A stretch of DNA of 64,000 bases from Ascidia mentula (Eukaryota > Chordata > Ascidiacea > Phlebobranchia > Ascidiidae): contig OX387199.1 of the NCBI GenBank assembly GCA_947561715.1, positions 20,093,001 through 20,157,000 of the forward strand, written 5' to 3'. Under the pieces are notes generated by a model that was given only the letters and a program-made list of their open reading frames with translations, made no database searches and was not told the origin of the DNA. Every line of letters starts with the position of its first letter. Within the stretch, counting starts at the first letter, position 1. This document shows, piece by piece, positions 58,201-64,000 of the stretch. The translations under genes and the position numbers were made by a program.

Positions 58201-61200
58201 AAACGAACAAGTGAAATTGCTAAACCACATTGGTTGTAACTCGCTTCATGTCTCTGATTGTTGGTTTGTTCCACAGTAGTTCAGAAAACTACAGAAACCA
58301 AACCATTGAGGTAACAAATATTCACGTTTGGCGAAGTAAGTCAAAATCTTTGTAAGTTTGTGTAATAATTACGTTCGACTGCGTAAACATTGTTGCAAAC
58401 GTTTGTTTAAACTGGAGTTTGTCCAGCAAGTGAGCAAGTACATTGTGTTGGTAAGAACCTTCAAATGTACGTAAACATCTAAACCATTTTCATTAAGCCT
58501 GGTAAACTTATTTCCGACAAAACAATAAGTTATGCATTCTCACTTACCACGCAATACCACCACTGTATGTAGTTGGTTGTTGTTGTTGAACAGTTGTTCT
58601 TCACTTCCTCATACACACTGAAAATATTTGAATGTTTTGCGTTGATTTCATAATTAAAAACTCCAATTGAATGCAGATGAGATTTACTTGCGACTCCTGT
58701 AGTAATTAAACAAACGTTTTCAAAACCCATACACGGGAATTCAGCTCAGAACTGACCCAAAATTACGAAAAGACGCTTAACCTCCAGCAGACACGTACTG
58801 CAGGGTAGCTGAGGAACAGACAAACATATTGAAACCACTTTAACCCAACAACTAAAACTGTCAATTTGATAATATGCAAATTTCCCATGCTTGGTCGCCC
58901 ATTATTGAAACACTGTTGCGTCACCAAGGTTGCCCGCTTGTAGTGCCCTGATATGCGATGACTTGCATTTAAAGTCTTTTTCGATTACAATACTTTGTAT
59001 TCAAGGTCTAAAACGCCTTTATGATGTCATGACAGTAAAGGAATGGGTATTTTTCTACAGCGGCGAAATACATCATATTAAACTGCATTATTCATCAGTC
59101 ATGCCAATGAAAACAAGTCATGTAGTATTTAAAGACACCTAACACATCTTACACTATTGCCAGTCATAGAATTCTGGTGACGCATTGGATGTCAGTGGTT
59201 TTAATCCAAAGAATAAACTAATGCTCTATCACTTACTAATGAAACTTGCCACAATCTTTGGTTTTCCCAGGTTGACAAAAACATTCGTCACTTTTGTCGG
59301 GACAGTCGATGACGTCATCACATACACTTGACCTTGAGATGATCATAGGGTCATTTGTACATTGGAAGCATGAACGATGATTAAAGGTCCCCAAACTTCG
59401 AATGTCTCTGCAAATGACACAAGTCAATTCTGTCTTATCTCAACGAAAGGAATTTTTAACCAACCACAACAGTTCACAAATACCTGACATCTGCATTCTC
59501 CGAGGTGTAACACAAATCAGATTTATCATCACAATCGGCAATGCCGTCCCATAGAAACATTTGCGGAAGATTGCAATTCCTGCCATTCCGAACACATTTG
59601 AATCCATCCCCATTATTCCAGTGTTGGAAAGCTGGACAGTCATTGCAAGAATCGCCATCACAAACAGTCGAACGTTTCCAACAAGCTGAATTTGGACACT
59701 GGAAGTGGGAGGGGCAGAGGTACTCACATGGGTAATTCCCCAGACAATGAGTAAGCTCGTCGCAGATTTCATTTTTTGAGTTACAGGTAATGTTGGTTTG
59801 ATCCATTGTGTTGTAACAGATCCCATTATTGTCGAAACAAAAACAACGTGGTTTCGAACTAAATAAAATTAATAGTTATTTGCATCAACGAAATAAAAGG
59901 TATTTTCATAACCACAAACATACCCTATATTTTTGTTGCTATACTGCTGAGGGAATTTCCCATTACAACTGGCTTCATCACTCATATCAGGGCAATCTAT
60001 GACGTCATCACAAACACTTGACCTTGGGATGATCATGGGGTCATTTGTACATTGGAAACACAGTCGTTCGTTCAGAGATGAAGAAGTACGAATATCTCTG
60101 CAATAACAAATTTGTTTATGGATGCCATACTTTGCCCATAAGCAGGCAGTTAAAGCTGTTTATTTTATTATTATGACTATTAATATAAACAACAAAGTTC
60201 ATTTGACTAAAATTATATTTAACTCTAAAACGTTTCTTTTTTTTCGTTTTCACTGCAATAGGAAGAATGACGCCAGTAGAAACACCGATCCAATGGCGTT
60301 AAAAGAAAATATGATATGTAGTAAGATAAGGTAGACATTGGGTGAGGGAAGTCTGGGGCAGTGCTGGCAAGTACGCATATGCAAAACACAATCAAAAACG
60401 AAATACCTGACATCTCCATTCTCCGAGGTGTAACACAAATCAGATTTATCGTCACAATCAGAAATACCGTCCCATAAAAACATTTGCGGAAGATTGCAAT
60501 TCCTGCCATTCCGAACACATTTGAATCCATGTCCATTATTCCAGTGTTGGAAAGCTGGACAGTCATTGCAAGGATCGCCATCACAAACAGTCGAACGTTT
60601 CCAACAAGATGAATTCAGATACTGAAAGTGGGAAGGGCATCCACAGTCACAAGGTGTTTTTCCAACACATTGGATTATTCCTTTGCAAAACTCCTTCACT
60701 CTTAGGGCGCATACTTTGTTTGAATGGCGGAGGTCAAACTTGTTATCGCAACTGTAACAAAACTAAAGTATTACGTCATTATGATTGCAACGTATTTATA
60801 CCACCTACAATATCAATATTTTAACTTTATATTAACTATTTTAAATATTTTTTCAAATATTTTTTAAATTTAAATATTTTAACTTTCGTTCTGCGCCAAA
60901 AATGTTTTTCTGAGGTAACCTGATACTGGTAATACAATTCCACATGTGTGGTAATAATGCCACGTTTTACGTAACAATGCCACATGTTGCGTGACATTGC
61001 CACGTGTTTGGTAACAATGCTAAATTTAAAAACAATGTGTTAAACAAGCGAACATTAATGAAACTTTTGCTTATCACGGCAAATTATGCAAACAGATTGA
61101 CGATTACGTTTATTTAAAATTTTGTAAAGTCAACGCAAACTGTGACACTTCTAAACGTAACACTTCTAAACGCGTGTGGTTTTAAAACTTTCTTATTTGA

Positions 61201-61642
61201 CCCGACTTTATTATAAACTGTTCAAAATTCTTTATTTTAATATAAGTCAAACCCTGATAACATCGTCTATTGGTTAGTCAACACTAATACAACGAATGTA
61301 GGAAACATATTTAAGTGCTTTCACCTCATGTAAGGACTGGTGAGGTTTTCAGGATAAGTGGAAAAGTTGGCCGGTTTCTCATCACTTCCGTCCATGCAAT
61401 GGGTGTAACCATCACAAAACCACCCAGCCCACATCTTCCTCCCATCATCGCAAGTGAACACTGCACAAATCACATGAACGTAAATCGATTTGAAATCCAT
61501 CAAAATCCGTAAAACTAACCAACATATTAAATTAATTGAGAGTTTATGATTTTTAACAAAATACTTACTTTCGCTACGTTGATACTGTGCTAAAGCAATT
61601 GTGATGAAGGAGAGCAGGATTACAACCACCTTCAACCAACAC
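52228..61642 (-). CDS. LDLa-rich class A GPCR, gene C
   Basis: Predicted exons on the minus strand: 61,642-61,569 hydrophobic signal segment; 61,460-61,325 LDLa-like; 60,751-60,407 and 60,097-59,924 first pair; 59,858-59,484 and 59,407-59,237 second pair; 58,617-58,548 linker; 55,686-55,368 two LDLa; 55,182-55,051 LDLa; 54,201-54,037 LDLa end plus TM1; 53,965-53,669 TM2-3; 53,300-53,120 TM4; 53,053-52,876 loop 2; 52,816-52,605 TM5; 52,547-52,228 TM6-7 and tail. All junction phases agree except before 55,686. About 1,050 codons. CFQCTNDPMIIPRSSVCDD, then CPDMSDEASC, is a clear LDLa. TM6 has FLCWVP and TM7 has NPLIY; the tail ends ETAL. The first exon and start codon were not found, and promoter elements were not identified. 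It is probably a plasma-membrane receptor; ligand unknown. Confidence 0.86.
55951..56397. mobile_element. Unit-C-specific insertion, possibly tRNA-derived SINE
   Basis: Unit B reads straight through CGTCCAACGACACATCG where unit C carries about 447 extra bases. Near 56,006 the sequence GCCCTTTAGCTCAGTG resembles a tRNA 5' half with an A-box, but no convincing B-box follows. I could not identify a target duplication. The element class is uncertain. Confidence 0.45.
57960..58007 (+). ncRNA. Decayed hammerhead-like sequence (unit C)
   Basis: Counterpart of 38,523-38,570 (CTAAATAAGGC, then AGGTCTAAATAGC and TTCTGCAGCC). The core is lost. Confidence 0.42.
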
Positions 61643-62315
61643 CTGATAAAAACACAAAGAGTTTATATCTTGCAATAATATATTTCTCTTATTCAGGGGA
61701 ATGACGTCATCGTGGATTTTAGTTTTTCAAACTTTATGTCCAAGGAACACTGCAATGTTATTTAAGATATTGCCAAAATTTCATTGGCTTTTAAAATAAA
61801 CTGTCGTCACTTTTTTCTGTTTGTTTTTATTCTTATCCGCTTGTTGTTCAAACGCTTAGAATAAATATTCAGTAGTTTTCTCCAAATCTCGACAGCTCAC
61901 TGAACCCTTCATATTTTTTGATAAAGCTTATTCAAAGGCTTTTATCGTCATTTTTGGAAAACAAAAGATAATCTTCACACTGGTTCAACCATATGTCCGA
62001 TTTAAATGCTTTAAACCACGTTTCACTCCAGCCGATCCGTCGGGATTTCATCGCTTACAAAAGACCCGGCAAATATTGTAAGCGACCGTTTATAACCAGA
62101 TGTCAGATTGTGACCAGGTATAATTTTTGCGCGATATTATCGGACCAACATTTCGTCCTGGGCTCACAATGCGACTGGCGAAGCGTGAGACACCGTGCAA
62201 GTTAATGACACCTGTTAACTAGATCACAGGCCAGACCGAGATTAACCTAACTCTTTAAACCGTAGCCCCAACCATGCTAAGACTTGCATAGAAATAACAA
62301 ACTAAAATTTAAACC

Positions 62316-62384
62316 TGTGTATAAGCTGCACTGATGAGACCTTTTAGGTCGAAACAGTGGCCATCTGTCTGCAGCTTATACACA
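62316..62384 (+). ncRNA. Type I hammerhead ribozyme, unit C (intact core)
   Basis: Same fold as the unit B copy, without core changes. Stem I pairs 62,316-62,330 with 62,370-62,384 (15 bp). CTGATGA is at 62,331-62,337, with stem II GACCT/AGGTC, GAAA, and stem III ACAG/CTGT. Predicted cleavage is after C 62,369. It lies about 0.7 kb upstream of gene C, pointing away from it. Confidence 0.85.
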
Positions 62385-63502
62385 ATTCATATTATTGGCT
62401 CCACATTGCTTAACATAAAATTTAAACGTCCACGCTTAGACGGGGTTGATATTGATGTTCATTTTTATCCCGCGCAAAAATTATGTTTATTTATTGTTTT
62501 TCCGACAAAAATGTGGCTATATTTCACCATGTTAAGAATTTAAATAGCTCACAAACCTTGCTCCCATTTTTAGTCTGTCGGACCCTGCCCTGATCCGTCT
62601 CAAATCCTCCCTCTGATCAACCAACGACTTCTGCAGCAACACAAAATGTTTTGAGTTGTTACAGTTTAAGAAATCCTCGAAAAGTAACCAGAATTCAATA
62701 ACTTTATCTGATATAATGTTTGTTGACGTGGATTCGTAACAGCCAATCTACACATACCTGTATAAGGTTGAAAAAGTTGTTTGCAAATAAGCTAGCCTAG
62801 ATCACAGCAAAATATCCAACTCCACAACGAAAAAATGTTCCCTAGAGAAATACCAATATATCAATGTACATTGTTATGTAGATGCCCAGTCTATATTCAT
62901 GCAACCTATCTATCGTCCTTAAGTTTGCCTTCGCACTAAACATCGCCAGCGATTAAATATAGACAGGCATTGTTACGCAAATGACATGGATATTCTGCAT
63001 TGTTCCTTTTACCGTCCCTATTCATTATGACGATATTTGTTTTTTCTTTGCACTTCCTATTGCCCCAACACGAGACTGAGGCTAGGGCAAAAGGGCCACA
63101 CGGTCGGGCATTGCGCGGCTTCCATACGATTGTCTTTCTACAAACTAATATCACGTGACGCAATATTTATTCACGGCGTAATTGTGTTTTGCTTACTTAC
63201 GAACGCAACTCTGCCTCACAAATAAGAAACTTCTTACTTCAAGTAAATGGGACTGAACTTGGGGTCACAAGTCATGTTTGTTACCCTTCGGGCTAAACTT
63301 GGACTTCGTCTGGGACAATTTGGATTTATTCCATCAATGGTTTCATCGACCCATAATATTTTGTGTTTATATTAGTTGTTAAACAGCGTAGTTAGCGTGA
63401 AAAATAAAAATGATGGGATTTGTGAATATTTAGTGATGCTGCAACTTTCATGATTCAGTTAAAAATGTAATCGTGCAAGATATTGTGTATATTTGATTAA
63501 AC

Positions 63503-64000
63503 AAGTGGTTCCCAAAGTGGGCGCAATCGTACGGGGGGCGCTGGAGACCGAATGAGCGATTGGGGAGCGCTAGGAAATAAATGAGCGCTTTGTGACAGGG
63601 CAAATTTTCTCTTATAGCGTAAGTCAGTGTTTCCCAACCGGTGGTACGTGTACAACTAGTAGTACGCGACCGCATTCCAGGTGGTACGTGAGCATCTTTC
63701 CGTAATTTGCGGGTATAGTTCGAATTTAATAAATCGTGACTGATTTCAAAATTTCGGATAGTTCATCCCCTATGTTACTTTGTAACACTCAACTACGTGG
63801 TACACGAAATTGTTTTACCTCCAAGTTGTACGCAACCACAAAAAGGTTGGGAATCACTGGCCCAAATGATTCAGTCCAATCTTTGTATAATTTATGCTAC
63901 TGCAAAAAGGACTTTTCTCGCATGCTGAACTAGAAGTCAAAATGAGGATTTTCGGTGGTATGGTTTACTTGTTGTTAACTAGAGTTTGGTATTCAAATAT
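63503..64000. mobile_element. hAT-like element (unit C copy), runs off the window
   Basis: The left target duplication GATTAAAC is at 63,495-63,502. The nested MITE is at 63,625-63,859. The right end lies beyond the window. Confidence 0.72.

Larger units (their letters stand above)
55687..58547. other. Long intron interval of gene C
   Basis: Equivalent to 19.03-21.18 kb and 36.69-39.11 kb. Phase mismatch between flanking exons predicts an unrecognised exon. No frame is clearly conserved in all three copies. Confidence 0.4.
44205..64000. repeat. Segmental-duplication unit C
   Basis: Contains the RING block (44.2-49.8 kb), PLE relic, receptor gene C, hammerhead and right block, running off the window end. 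The copy-specific insertion is at 55.95-56.40 kb. Confidence 0.85.

Overview
This is AT-rich, intron-rich animal nuclear DNA. It has short exons with GT-AG boundaries, class A GPCRs with LDL-receptor class A (LDLa) modules, hAT-type MITEs and Penelope-like element (PLE) debris. My best guess at the source is an ascidian tunicate such as Ciona. That rests on general gene style and is not proven from the sequence.

The backbone is a tandem segmental duplication. Each full unit reads, left to right: a RING-finger block, a decayed PLE reverse-transcriptase relic (+ strand), a minus-strand receptor gene of about 10-12 kb, a hammerhead-ribozyme locus, and a right block with a nested pair of hAT-like elements. 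A partial unit occupies 1-1,935. Unit A is 9,640-29,811. Unit B is 29,812-44,204 and lacks the RING block. Unit C is 44,205-64,000. Between the partial unit and unit A lie unduplicated sequence, a second PLE relic (2.36-3.49 kb, minus strand) and a 4.5-kb minisatellite of a 21-bp monomer (4,386-8,910).

The three receptor genes (15.25-27.27, 32.46-42.20 and 52.23-61.64 kb, all minus strand) share intron phases and nearly all exon lengths. Each encodes a hydrophobic N-terminal segment, a row of LDLa modules, and a seven-helix domain reached directly from the last LDLa with no leucine-rich repeats. The tail ends in a PDZ-ligand-like ETAL or ETDL. Genes B and C carry a duplicated pair of LDLa exons. 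Gene A has one hybrid pair, so its ectodomain is shorter but stays in frame. One or more exons are unresolved: the first exon, and probably one between the LDLa blocks.

The most interesting layer is mobile and ribozyme-related. Type I hammerhead motifs with a 15-bp stem I lie about 0.7-0.9 kb upstream of each receptor gene. They look intact in B and C, and carry a G8-to-A core change in A. Related but decayed hammerheads occur as inverted pairs at the ends of two unit-A insertions. One is a 361-bp fold-back with a 12-bp target duplication. The other is a roughly 3.8-kb insertion carrying a CCHC zinc-knuckle, gag-like ORF. Unit B has a further 726-bp insertion: a PLE endonuclease tail between 212-bp inverted arms with an 11-bp target duplication. 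The locus therefore looks like a receptor cluster repeatedly hit by hammerhead-bearing PLE/retrozyme-type elements.
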